A stretch of DNA of 64,000 bases from Smittia aterrima (lineage: Eukaryota; Arthropoda; Insecta; Diptera; Chironomidae). The notes beneath the pieces are model-generated. The model was not told the DNA's origin. It saw nothing but the letters and a program-made list of their open reading frames with translations, and searched no databases. The stretch lies in the NCBI GenBank assembly GCA_033063855.1, contig CP093829.1, positions 13,051,537 to 13,115,536 of the forward strand. The letters are read 5' to 3'. Below, in pieces: positions 10,060-21,074 of this stretch. Position 1 is the stretch's first letter. The number at the start of each line of letters is the position of its first letter. A program made the translations under genes and the position numbers.

Positions 10060-13000
10060 ATGGATTTAGCTGAGCAAATCGACGATTTTATTCCTTCAAT
10101 ACAATCGAGTCATTCTGAGATGGATTCTCTCATCATGTTAATATTCATTGTTACCATAATTTCGCTGTTACTCGCCTGGCTGGGTCGATTCTTCTATCAA
10201 AAATACATTACTAAAAAAGCATCGATTACAACAACTGATAAACCAGCGACGACGGCTAGTCCTTCAGTCGCCACTTCGCCTCTTGTTCAAAAGTCAGCTG
10301 CTTCTTCTTTCACATCAGCTGCGCCAAAATCATCGCCTTTCAATGGTGCCGCTCGTGGCAGTGGTGCAACTGCCCCAATCGCCAAATCACGTTCAATGAG
10401 CCAGCAATCGTTAAACGCGGGCGTAAGAAAACGATTGACAAGAAGAAGCCCTGGACCGGAAATTCAACCGCGTAGATCGCGCAGTATCCCTCCACCAGCA
10501 AGTGTTTCAGGACCTGACGAAACCACTTCTACTTGGACTAGTCATGTCTTCAAATGGTTGTACAGTGACTTGGTTATTGTAAATGATTTACTTTATGGCT
10601 TTATTACATCGCTCAATCAGACAATGGCGCGAAACACAAGCGAGAACGAAACACTTATTGAGGTCGTTCGAGTTTTGCCTGAATCAACCACACCAAACAT
10701 TTCCAATATCTTTTGCGATAAGTCACAAGCATCTGATGTTAGCGAGGTGGTTATCACGATGGATGTTGAGAGCACTATTGTTCTTCAAGTCAAGGCCTTC
10801 CGACAGGTTTCGGGTAAAACAGAAGTTTTTCACTACCGTCCGTCTATTCGTTTTAAAGGACATTTAAGCATCGCGATAAACTATACGACGCTTGTTGGCG
10901 AAATGCGAATTGAGGGATATCCCGATATTAAAATTAACATAGCCTCAATTGGGCCAATAAAGTCAACCGGCAAAGAAGAGACGGACATTCAAAATATGAT
11001 CAGCGAGACCTTGAACTTGACGATTCGAGAAGCTTTATATCCAATTGACTTCTCCGTTCATTCAACTTGCCCTCGCGCGTTAAAGATGGAACCAGACGAA
11101 TACTATGACAACAACCCAATGTTATTTCCCAATCCATTCGATTACATGGACCGAGACAATCACCAAATGCAAATGTCTTACGATCATCGTGGCAGCATCG
11201 CTCAGCCAATGATGTCAAGGTCAGCTGGTCGTCGCTTGCTCGTGAAAATTGTGAAGGGCGAAGCTTTGATGCAAGCCAAGGATCCTTATGTCACTGTGGA
11301 AATGGATGAGCCTCCTCAAAAAAATCAGACAGGAGCTCGACAAGGAACAAGCCCTTATTGGGACGAACATTTCCTGTTCGATTTATCACATACGTCGTCA
11401 GAAATTCTCTTTGAAGTCTACGATCGACCATCAAATCCGAACGAATATCCGAAATTCCTTGGCTTAGGCTTAGTTGGAATCGATGAATTAGCTGTCGGTC
11501 CCTCTTCATCGCAGACAATCGCTCTCCAGCCACGTCCATATGAAACAGACCCAGTGTCAGGTGCAATTAATGTTGAGTTCGTATTCATCGAAGGCGCTCA
11601 AATTCCCGTTGGACCCCGTCGTCCATATAAATTGAAGGAAGCACTTAAACTCGATCCACATCAAGCAGATCAAATGATGTCCTACGAATCGCCTTCGCAC
11701 AATGGAAATCAATCACGATTGTCCCCAATGATGCAGCGACAACAGCAGCAACAGCAGAATTTCATGAACGGAAACGACCCGAACAGACATTTGGTAAGTA
11801 ATGAAAATTTTTATGGCTTTCCGTTGACGATGCTTGGCGAGGAAAATGTGTGTGAAGGCCATTTCGATGTAATGAACTGAGTTCAGTTTGAAAACGAAAA
11901 CAACGTTGAAGAGTCCCAGCTTGTCAATCATCAATAACGGCTCCCAAGCTTTCGTTTGCCAAATGTCATTCACATCGATCTAACACTTGTGTAAAAATCA
12001 ATCATGTAACCCCGAAAACATGTTGCGTTCTTTTCTTATTTTTCCAGAATGTGAATCCTAATCAATCACCGCGAACTACCTCACCATCAAACGATTCAAA
12101 TAGCTTAAGACCAATCAATTATTCTAGCCAACAACGTCAAAGCATCAGCGTGCCCAATGGCAGTAAGCAATATCCTTACGACAATATCACGTCGTCTCCG
12201 ACGATGTCAGCAAAAACTCCTGTAACTTCAACGCCGATGAAACCAATCATCACAAACAATCACAATAACAGTAACAGCTTAAACATGAAGATTAGTTTGA
12301 TTCAACAAAATAAAGAATCGTCAGCTGAACCACCTGTGACTGGGATTCTTGCGGAAAGGGGTCGTGAGAGAAAGAAAACAGGAATATTCGGAACGTTGAG
12401 AAAACGATTGTCTAGATCAAAAACACGGAATGAGGAGACAAACGGCACGACGAACGGATACAATCATGATATGAATGGTGCTGACAGTCACAATCGAGAT
12501 ACACTTTCGCAACTTAAGAGTTCAACTTTGAATTCAAATACAGGTACGTTGACTCGATTGGCTGGATATCAAGGATCACGTCGTTCGTCTTTATCAGAAA
12601 TGAGCGGAATCAGTCGAATGTCCAGCATCTCGAATAAAACATTTTTGCACGAAGCTTCGAGTCTTGTATTGGAAGTGATTGAGAATGGTGTCAAGAGGTG
12701 AGTTTGATTTCATTTAAGTGATTATTATTAATTGATGTCAATTGGTTAGGCATTATCTGGTTCCAATGAATATTGCCCAGAAACCTCGCTGGCGTCGAAA
12801 GGGAACAAAGCTGCATATTTACAACGATCACACTTTCATTGCAAAGCATTTACCGAGGTGAGATTGTGTTTTGTTTACTCAAACCTATATTTCGACGCAA
12901 TTTTTCTGTTTACGTCTTTCAGTGGCTTAATATGTGAGATCTGCATGCTGTCAATCCCGTTCCGGATGGGAAAGCAGGGATATGAGTGTCGTGATTGTTC

Positions 13001-13624
13001 CTTGAAGTGTCACAAACAATGTCACGTACGCACGCCGCAGCTTTGCCCGAAACCAACAATTCAGTCAATTGAGCTGTAAGTATGAGCTCAGCTTATTATC
13101 GATGCGCATGGCATTTGGGAGCGGAGGGAACATGGGGTCAATGTCGTGAAGCTCTCTCGCTATTTTCGTCTTTTTTAATTTCGCTGATGTCACTTCTTTT
13201 TTCTCTTATCTTTTTCAAATTCTTAAGGAGCTCAATACCTGTTCTCAAAGATTTTTAAGAATAGCACGACCCAAAAACCTTAATTTACAATCTCGCAATT
13301 ATAATTAAAGTTTTACTTTTAAATAGTCGAGTTTCTTATAGGTATGTACGAGAGGTCGTTGATCTGAGTTGCATGCTTGATTTTTGAATGAGAATCGTCA
13401 ATTACGTCAAATGTGAATTGATTGCTGAATACTTCAAAATCGTTTTGTGACGTAATTTATGATTATCTCTTTAGAACTATTTTTTGTATTCAAGCTTCCT
13501 GTCGTAGCTTTTTGTTGCTTTCTGTTTACATTATCGTAATTATGAAAACAACACTAATAAAACTCTTTCCATTCATTTTAGGTGCAAGATATCGGATAAT
13601 GACACAGCTATACGAAAATTGTAA
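10060..13624 (+). CDS. ER-anchored SMP-C2-C1 protein, probable lipid-transfer protein at membrane contact sites (TMEM24/C2CD2-like)
   Basis: Exons 10060-11793, 12048-12697, 12750-12857, 12923-13075 and 13582-13624 join in phase into 895 residues. A single hydrophobic helix lies at residues 24-46 (DSLIMLIFIVTIISLLLAWL). Next come a Pro/Ser/Ala-rich linker, an SMP-like (TULIP) lipid-carrying region at about 160-345, and a C2 domain at about 390-505 (RRLLVKIVKGEALMQAKDPY, YWDEHFLF, LFEVYDR). A basic Ser/Asn-rich stretch with a polyQ tract follows. The protein ends in a zinc-binding C1 domain (HTFIAKH...CEIC...CRDCSLKCHKQC). The anchor and SMP domain suggest movement of phospholipid between the ER and another membrane. 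C1 domains bind diacylglycerol in some families, but binding here is not shown. PDZD8 has SMP and C1 with a PDZ domain; no PDZ is visible here. Read-through of the first donor would end 29 codons later at 11880. Confidence 0.8.
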
Positions 13625-14124
13625 AGCACGCGACAAGATTTAGGACCTTCACGGACACTCGTCACTATTATTATACACGATTTGTGTGCGTTTTTTAACA
13701 AACGATCATTTTTTGATACATTTTTCAAGAGGAAAGCAACAACGCAATGTCTAAATTAACATTTTACTTAATTTGACGGGGGGAAGAAATTGTACCTTCT
13801 TACTCTAATTCTTAAGTCACATGAGCTTAACGTTTCTAGCATTTTTTGTTTCAATCAAAAATATTTTTATTCTGAAGTTTACGTTTTAAACGAATATTTA
13901 TATCCTTACTGCAATCTCTTAAAAAGAGTCTCTCTGTCTGTAAATTGAATCAAAGATTTTTTCAAAGAATCAAAACTCTCTAATCATTTAATGGCTGATG
14001 AATCTTAAGTTTTACTTAATTACCGGTGTAAAGTCACACGAAGTTTGCAATAAAATAAACAGGAAGAATTTTTTGAAGCAAATTCATTTTAGTTTTATTA
14101 AGAGAAAAAATATAATTAAAGCTT
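13625..14124. terminator. Tail-to-tail 3' UTRs of the SMP-C2-C1 gene and RSL1D1
   Basis: The plus-strand AATAAA at 14049-14054 would end the SMP-C2-C1 transcript near 14070. The minus-strand AATAAA (TTTATT at 14094-14099) would end RSL1D1 near 14075. The two 3' ends therefore meet or overlap by only a few bases. Confidence 0.55.
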
Positions 14125-15663
14125 TTAAGCTTTATTCTTCTTGGTCTTCTTTTTCTTCGGTGCAACAGCAACCTCTTCCGTTTCTTGTGGAGCTTCAGCA
14201 GCAACCTCTACCACAGCTCCCTTCTTCTTTTTCTTGGTCTTCGCTGTCTTGTCTTCTGGAGCAATCTCAGCTGACGCGATTTCTGATTCGGAAGACTTCT
14301 TCTTCTTCTTGGGCTTCGTCTCTGCGGTTTCTTCGGACTTGATTTCTGATGTGACTTCTTCTTTAACGAGTTTACGTTTCTTGTCCTTCTCTGTTTTGTC
14401 TAGTTTCTTGAGTGGAGCTTGTCCTTTAACCTTAACAATTTTTTTTGTTTTGCGGTCAAGTCTGAGTTTCTTGGATTTCTTCGCTAACAATTCTGTGATC
14501 TTGTCAAGTCTCGTTTGCTTAACACCAACCTCAACAGGAATCTCAACATCGTTTGGATTGATTTTCGAATAGTAAAGTGGAATTGAAACCTTTGACTGTC
14601 TCATTGGCTTCAAATACAATCGCATGATATTCAACCAACCTCCCGGCCACTTCTCTTTCAACTGTTCTACTGCCGTAACAATATTTGCAACGATTTTGGC
14701 ATTTTCCATTTTCAGAGTACCAACTTCGAAGATTGAGAAATTACTGTTAGCGTTGATCTTGAATGAAACCTTTTTAATTGCGTTATCGATGGAGAACTTC
14801 AACGTTTCTTTCTTGCTGATGTCGATTTGAAGAGGGCGTTTGCGCTTTTGAATGAAATGCTTCCCGAGTATAGAATAAGTATGTTCTGCAATCTCTGGCT
14901 CAACCAAGAACAAATCGTATGTGTTAAGCAATTTCAATTTCATGTTGTTTGGACCGTAATCTTTTTTAAGTTTGGACATGGGAAGAATCGTCTTGATTCC
15001 AGTGACACCAGATGCCTTAAGCATTTCTTCAAACTTTACAACAGTTTCATCGACGATGAGTTCAGCTTTATTGCCTTTTCCATCACGAATAATGAAGCAA
15101 ATGTCAGGCTGATCATCCCCGAAGATTGAATTCTCCAATAAGCTGAAACACAAATTAAAAGAATTAGCGAATGATGTCCTGTTAGAGATGTAAAAAACGC
15201 ATTCTTACATTTTCTTCGCATGTGGTGGAGTCTTGGGGACCTTTGAGAAGACAACTTGTAACCCAATTCTTGATTCTTCATCAAACAGATTCTTGGCTGT
15301 TGCTGCTTCCTTTTCTTTTTCAACTCCATCCTTACAAGCTTTAACAGCTTTTTTGATCACATCTCGTGTAACAAGGTTCTCTGGAATTTCAACAACGGCT
15401 CCTGCTTCCTTTGGCTTGGCCTCTTCTTTAGGTTTCTTCAAGTTTTCTTTTGCCTTTAAAGCCTTTGCGATCTCCTTCTTGGCTTCTTTGACTAAAGGCT
15501 TAATTTCAACTTCAGCAGCTCCACCGAGAACTTCAGCTTTCTTATTTTTGCCCTTTTTATTCAATTTCTTATCGTTCAATGACTTGACTCGCTTCGCTGG
15601 ATTGTTCTTGTCGAACTCAGCAGCTGACTTATCCTTCTTTTCAAGATTCTTTACTTTTCCCAT
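14125..15663 (-). CDS. RSL1D1: Ribosomal L1 domain-containing nucleolar protein (RSL1D1/CG13096-like)
   Basis: A nucleolar protein with an L1-type fold used in large-subunit ribosome assembly. Exons 15663..15209 and 15142..14125 join in phase into 490 residues. The N-terminus (about residues 1-90) is Lys/Glu/Ala-rich. The L1 domain spans roughly 110-340, with ILLENSIFGDDQPDICFIIR, LYLKPMRQSKVSIPLYYSK and the WPGGWLNI segment. The C-terminus is a long tail of lysine clusters and acidic patches, typical of nucleolar retention. The start is the only ATG before the basic region (MGKVKNLEKKDKSAAEF). Its 5' end lies 410 bp from the divergent NOP9 start, suggesting shared control of two ribosome-biogenesis genes. 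Fly orthologues have the same arrangement of an L1 domain between basic tails. Confidence 0.88.
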
Positions 15664-16072
15664 TTTATTTCAATTTAAAGTTCTCAAGTTCTCAACAACA
15701 CGTTTTTGTGTTTTTTTATGAAGGTTTTCAAGAAACTTTAAAATTCGAAGCAAAAATTTGAGCAAAAATAATTTGAAACATTATGTTCGAATCGGCAGGT
15801 AAATACGCTACAGAAAGAAGCTGAGTCAACCATTAAAACAAATTAAATAAAAGTAAAGTTGAGATCAATGTTTTAGTTTGTTTCAAAAACTGCTGATAAT
15901 CTATTTTTGAGTGTCCGGAAGTTTTTCGTTTAAATAATTAGATACTGCTTATGGTTCAATATTAGCTTTCATTTCACCGGTAGCTAAAAATTTAAAAAAT
16001 TAGTCACACTTGGAAGCGTTTAAGAAACTTCAATTTGAGTTCGAATATAAACAAACACGTGAAATAACTAAA
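15664..16072. promoter_or_regulatory. Bidirectional promoter of RSL1D1 and NOP9
   Basis: 409 bp between two divergent start codons of nucleolar proteins. TAGTCACACT at 16001-16010 matches the core of the Drosophila Ohler-1/M1BP promoter motif (YGGTCACACTR) except at one internal position and the last base. This motif is common at housekeeping and ribosome-biogenesis promoters. No TATA box is obvious. Confidence 0.45.
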
Positions 16073-17970
16073 ATGAGTTTTAAGAAGGAAAAACGCCAGA
16101 ATGGAGACTATAATTCATTTGAAAAGAAATGTAAGCTTTTCTTTACAACGTCATGAAATGTCATATAATATTTTTATTTCTAGCAACGAACAATGGAAGT
16201 TTTATTGAGCAAAGCGACTATATTTACATTCGAGAGATTCTAAACAATTTACGAGACAATGTTGATGATTCAGATCAGTCGATGATGGCTGACAATTTCT
16301 TTGAGAATAGTGAAGAGAAGGAGCTCTCTTTTAGGTATCATTTAGTTTCATATGCTTGATTAATATCGTTAAAATCTCATTATTTTAGCACGAATGCAGT
16401 TGCTTCCGGTGCACTAGAAACTTTAGCTCCTTACAGCTCAGCACCAGTACTTCAGAAGTTTCTCGAAGCTCTGATGCCAAATTTACGTTTAATAGTTAAC
16501 GACGCGAGTGCATCATTCGTTCTCGAGTCTTGCTTGAAAACAGCGGCACTACGAGCTCTCACTATCAAAACTAAGCCTGAGGAAAAGAAAGAAGAGAACG
16601 AACCAGCGGCGAAGAAAAACAAACACAGCAAAGTGTCTTCAGTCATTGACTATAATTTGGGGCTTGACATCAAACCTGATCATAAACAATACTGTCAACA
16701 ATTCGTCGTTAAGATCAGCAAGTTTCTTTTGAATAATTTAGAGGATTATCTTCACGAAAACAATGCTAATCATCTCATTCGAAGCTGTCTTCATTGTCTA
16801 TCTGGATCCATCAGTCAGAAAAATAATTTCAACAAATTTGAAATTATCAATTTGAAGACAAATCATTCCGTGACGATTCCTGATGAGTGGAGTGAAGTTT
16901 TGACTGACTTTGCAACTCGTTTAATGTCTTGGCCGCAGTTTCCAGATCTGGCCTTCGTTGAAAGTTCTTGTATAATTTTACAAGTTCTCTGTCAAACGTT
17001 AAAGAATGTCGAGAATCAGCAACAAACACTCAAGAAGTTAGTCAAAGCTATTATGAGACAATCCTTCAAAGATGAAACCGAATCAGAAGACCCAGAAGAC
17101 TTCAAAGCTTTTAGTTCATCAGCTTCTCTACATTTGCTTGAAGCAATGATGGAATCCTGTGGAGAGAAACTTCTTAACAAAATTTATAAAAAATTCTTCA
17201 AAGAGAAATTAATCGACTTGAGTGAATCACCAAATTTGAATTTCGCTGTTCAACGATTGATCGATGCCATGAACGATAAAGAAACATTCGAGGAAATCTT
17301 TAACACACTCACACCGGTCCTTACAAATCTTTTCCAAGTTGGCCACACAGGAGTAGTTTTCTCTCTTTGCAAAGCGTGTGAAAGACTCGGAGTGAAACAG
17401 GGCCAGTTCATCCAATGTCTTCTGAAGGCACTCAATTGCTCAGCAGAGAAAACTGGGAAATGTATTCTTCCTATTGTCGCACTCAAGCCACTTGATGTCA
17501 TCGAAGAAAAAAACGAATGTGAAATATCACTTCATGGTTCACTAATACTCCAGCGAATCTTTCATTTCAACAAACCAATAAAAATTATTCAAAGTTTATT
17601 AGAAATGAAACCTCAGGATATCGCAAACATTTTTTGCGACAGTAAAGGCTCAAGAATCGCTGATGCTTATCTGGAATCAAAGTTCATCGGTGAGAAGTCT
17701 CGCGAGAAACTAATAAAGCACATTGAAGGAATGTACATGAAGATGGCAATGTCGAAGAGTGGCTCACACGTTCTTGAAAAGTTTTTCAATCTCTCTTCAG
17801 ACACTCAAAAGGAAGTCATCGTGAAGGAGCTCTCTGAGCGGTTAAATCAGCTGACCAGTTGCGTTTGCGGACGAATCCTCAGCTACAAATTCAACGTAGA
17901 AACCTATGCAAGGAACCCGAATCAATGGAAGAATTTTATCGCAAGACAGTCATTGACTAATTCGCATTGA
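16073..17970 (+). CDS. NOP9: Nucleolar Pumilio-repeat protein NOP9
   Basis: NOP9 binds pre-rRNA near the 18S/ITS1 junction through PUF-type helical repeats and prevents premature cleavage during 40S assembly. Exons 16073-16130, 16184-16334 and 16389-17970 join in phase into 596 residues. Support comes from NTNAVASGALETLAPYSSAP-like residues in exon 3 (STNAVASGALETLAPYSS), RLIVNDASASFVLESCLK, FCDSKGSRIADAYL, MAMSKSGSHVLEKFF and the C-terminal YARNPNQWKNFI, all characteristic of NOP9 repeats. A short Lys/Glu-rich insertion (around residues 100-120) interrupts the repeats. The first exon codes only MSFKKEKRQNGDYNSFEKK. The gene diverges from RSL1D1. Its stop is only 8 nt before a polyadenylation signal used by the opposite-strand ARMT1 gene. 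Its own AATAAA is at 18009-18014. Confidence 0.9.
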
Positions 17971-18099
17971 TAAATGTTTTATTGAAAATTTGGATTATCT
18001 AAAACAAAAATAAACTTCAAATATGAAAGCTATTGCGTTTAGAAAGCTGATTCACTAACGATTGGTGCGAAAGTAAATTCAGTTGATTCATAAACGAGA

Positions 18100-19766
18100 T
18101 CATTGCGTAAAAATTCTCTTTTTAACAAATTGGATAACTCCGAATTTTCCAGTTGTCATCCAATCTTTGTCTTCCTCATAGAGCTCTTCAGATAAGCCTG
18201 GTCGTAAGCCAGATACTAGGTCAGCTTTTATTGTGCGAAGTGCACAGAGATTCGTTGGTTCAAAACCAGAGAGTGACATACGAAAATCTGCGGTTGTATC
18301 CCAATTGATGTCTCCAAGAAGCTTACGATAGTTGAGATCTCCTTTAAAAATGGCGAGATGAGCTTCTGCAATGCTTCGATAAAGCGTTGGCGCTATCTTT
18401 TCCATCTTGTAATATTCGAAGGGCGATGTGAAGAAATGATCCGAGGGTTCAATGAGTAGGAACTTTCCGCTCGTCAAATAATTTTCCCATCTTATTCCCG
18501 CTTCGCGAAGGACAGCATCGTCATGATTTTTCAGCTCAGAGAGAGTATACTTAAAGTCGCTTGGAATAACATCAGAGATGAACCAAGGGATTGCTTTTAC
18601 TCGGAAGCGAATTCGCTTAGCTAATCCGTGAGTGATTATAAAATCGGCCAGCGTCAAATCGCAGAGCAGCTAAAAATATATAAAGATAAAAATAAATGTT
18701 TCTGAAGCTGTCTTAGGTGAATGATAGCCTAACCTCGTAGCCTGAATTATCATTGATGATGTCAACAGTTTTATCTTCCTTTACAACCTTTAGACATTCC
18801 CAAATATCTTTTGTCTGATCAACGAGAAGCTCCTTATTGAATTTCTCTACATCGTCGAATGGGTTATTATCTTTCTGTTCAATCTCTTTTCCTAAAGTAA
18901 TCGAAAGGTCATTCCGATTTCCCCATAAATTTATTTTAAGAAGTCTTTGGAAGAAGTCCCCGACCTGTTCCTGACTGGAACCACTTGCATTAAATTCGTT
19001 AACAGCCTTTAGGACCAAACTGATCGTAGACATAGAGTTTTTCAACTCAAGTTTCTTTGACGTTTCGAAATAATCAAAATCTTTCAATGACTTTGTATCA
19101 TCAAAGATTGATTTGAGACGGCGATAAACGTAGCACTGAAAGATAATTGGAAAAGAAAAAAAGCAATTTGTTTGTATGCAATTACTTCGTTTGTAAGTTA
19201 GCTACCTCAGCGTAAAGCCAAACTGCCGAGAAGTAACTATTGTTAGGCTCAATATCCTTAAGCAATCGATTCCATTCGTACTGGTCGTCATCGTCTCCTG
19301 GAATTTCCAGCATTTTCTTGTCAGTTTGAAGCTCTACGAGAGAAGTTGGAGAATTGAGTTTAACAAGTCGAAACGGCAAGTTAGCATTCAGGATAGAACA
19401 AGAGTTGTCATTGACCAGAAAAAGTTTATCCCTAAATATTTGTCAACTCAGAGTTAATGTTCTTACCATATTTTAACCTAGAGATCTCTCCAATGACTAA
19501 TTTCAGTTCTTCTCGACTGAGTTCTCCGTATTGTTCAATGATCTTTTCCTTATCTCTTGATATTTGATCGAGAATGTTGGTGATTATGACTGGGAGTCTT
19601 TCTGACATTGTGTAGAACGCATAGGATCTGAGTGAATTGAATTAAAGCAAAATACTTTTTGTGAAAACTTCAAATTAAACCTTTTATAATGAGCTGTTAG
19701 CTGTTCGTTTATCGGCGTCTTTTTGTCCGCAAGCTTATACTTGCTGTAATCGATAGAGTCACTCAT
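18100..19766 (-). CDS. ARMT1: Damage-control phosphatase ARMT1 (DUF89 family)
   Basis: A metal-dependent phosphatase acting on damaged or excess phosphometabolites such as fructose-1-phosphate; it was also reported as a PCNA carboxyl methyltransferase. Exons 19766..19681, 19627..19467, 19333..19206, 19135..18734 and 18669..18100 join in phase into 448 residues (human 441). Conserved blocks are RLPVIITNILDQISRDKEK, YELQTDKKMLEIPGDDDDQY, LLKINLWGNRNDLS, INDNSGYE with the metal-site Asp/Asn, IPWFISDVIPSDF, IFKGDLNYRKLLGD and CALRTIKADLVSGL. The third-exon acceptor was chosen at 19335-19334 because it restores the family sequence; an earlier AG would leave a 35-nt intron and a stop. Two donors are unusual (GTTTAA at 19680 and GTTAGG at 18733). 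The nearest minus-strand AATAAA is at 17983-17978, beyond the NOP9 stop, so the two 3' UTRs probably overlap. Confidence 0.92.
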
Positions 19767-19932
19767 TACTAAGCTTTTGAGTGGATAAATTAATATTTAA
19801 TTCTTCTGTGATTTTCGAATGATTTTCGAATTGCTGCAGGGAGGATCACTGAGCTGAGCGGATTTTGGATAAATTTCTTTCAGTGTTCTGTTGTCATTCA
19901 ATCGATGAACATCCGCGTCGAGAGTTTTAATT

Positions 19933-20266
19933 TCATAATTTAAGTTTTATGTTCAAAACATTTATTCCGAGAAGTGCAATTATTGTAAAAGCAACTTTAA
20001 GAAGCAAATTGAGCCGATGTAAAGCAAAAACTCGAAAAGAAAGATCAAGAGAAAAAATAATAATAAATATCACTGGCAGAAATATCGCTGGTATTCTAAA
20101 AATCAGTTGTAAAAAATCATAAGTGATAATCAAACAAAAGAAGATATTGCACAACAAAAGTGTGACGGAATAATTAAATATTTCTTTGTCGGATATCTAG
20201 CAAAAGAAGTAAGTGAATTTGTGATAAAAACAAACGGAACAAAAATACATTCAAAGAAACTTCCAT
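19933..20266 (-). CDS. Tentative small multi-pass membrane protein, 93 residues
   Basis: I do not recognise this gene. A tiny first exon (20266..20249, MEVSLN) joined across a 52-nt intron (GTATTT...TTTGCTAG) to 20196..19933 gives 93 residues without a stop. The second exon alone is open for 88 codons. It has three strongly hydrophobic segments: about residues 15-35 (SVTLLLCNIFFCLIITYDF), 38-57 (RIPAIFLPVIFIIIFSLDL) and 72-87 (KVAFTIIALLGINVLNI). A basic KLKL tail follows. The acceptor has a clear pyrimidine tract. The size and helix spacing recall short tetraspan-like ciliary proteins such as TMEM138, but the similarity is too weak to name it. It lies just upstream of ARMT1 on the same strand. 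It could be an AT-rich chance frame; hydrophobic codons are favoured by such DNA. Confidence 0.35.
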
Positions 20267-21074
20267 TCAATTAACGAATTCGACATTCGTCTAATCCACT
20301 TGTTGAGGATAATTTAAGCAGTTCAATGGAAATATTTCTCGCGACTATTTAGACAAAGAAATTGGTTAACAAGCGGTGATCGCGGTGATAGTTTTTGCGA
20401 ATGATCGCGGTAGTTCACAGCTGTTTTATTGTCGGAAAGAGTTTATTATTAAATCTGTCAGCTTTACACTTCACTGCTTATTCAATGACGCAATCGAATA
20501 GTTTCTCTGTTTTCGGACCTTTATCTCCTAACTGGCTTTTAAAGCAAAGTTCAATAATCCTCTAGAACATTTCCCTTTTAATGTTCCTATGGTTTGATAT
20601 ATTAAAATCGAATTATATGCATTCCATTTCGAAAATACTTCTCTCTCTTTATTCAAAGTCAAAGCGAAACCTGTTTTTGTGTGTTGAAATAAAAAGATTT
20701 TTTTTCTTTATTTAACATCTTGGAAAAACACTCTTGGCGTATGTGTGATCGTAGCGATCACTGAATTAAGAAGTAAACAGAATATAAGCTTTCCTTGTGA
20801 TTTGCGTAATTGAGTTTGTCTATTGTGGTAGTCGTCAGTGAGAGTAAGAGGGTTGATAATCCTCGTCTAGAAACTCGAAATCAATTTCTTATCATGCGGG
20901 TTAGTTCAATCTCCGCCAGCACTTCCATTCCGCTTTCAATTAAATAAATGAAAATTGCTTGAGCTTGTCGGTAATTTTGCGATTCCAAAATAGCGAATCG
21001 ATTTAAACTTCCCCCATCGTCTGAATTGAGTTCGTGAAGTCCTAATTTGCAATCGAAAAAGTTCTACGCAGCAT
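20267..21074. other. Intergenic sequence upstream of the small membrane ORF and downstream of ppk
   Basis: About 0.8 kb of AT-rich DNA. A short GC-richer patch with repeated GATCGCGGT (20378-20412) is visible. I see no exon or RNA gene here. Confidence 0.4.

Noticed and set aside
14141..15721. Long plus-strand Phe/Ser-rich frames (14141-14572, 15233-15721).
   Set aside because: They are antisense shadows of the lysine-rich RSL1D1 coding sequence (AAG/AAA codons read as CTT/TTT).
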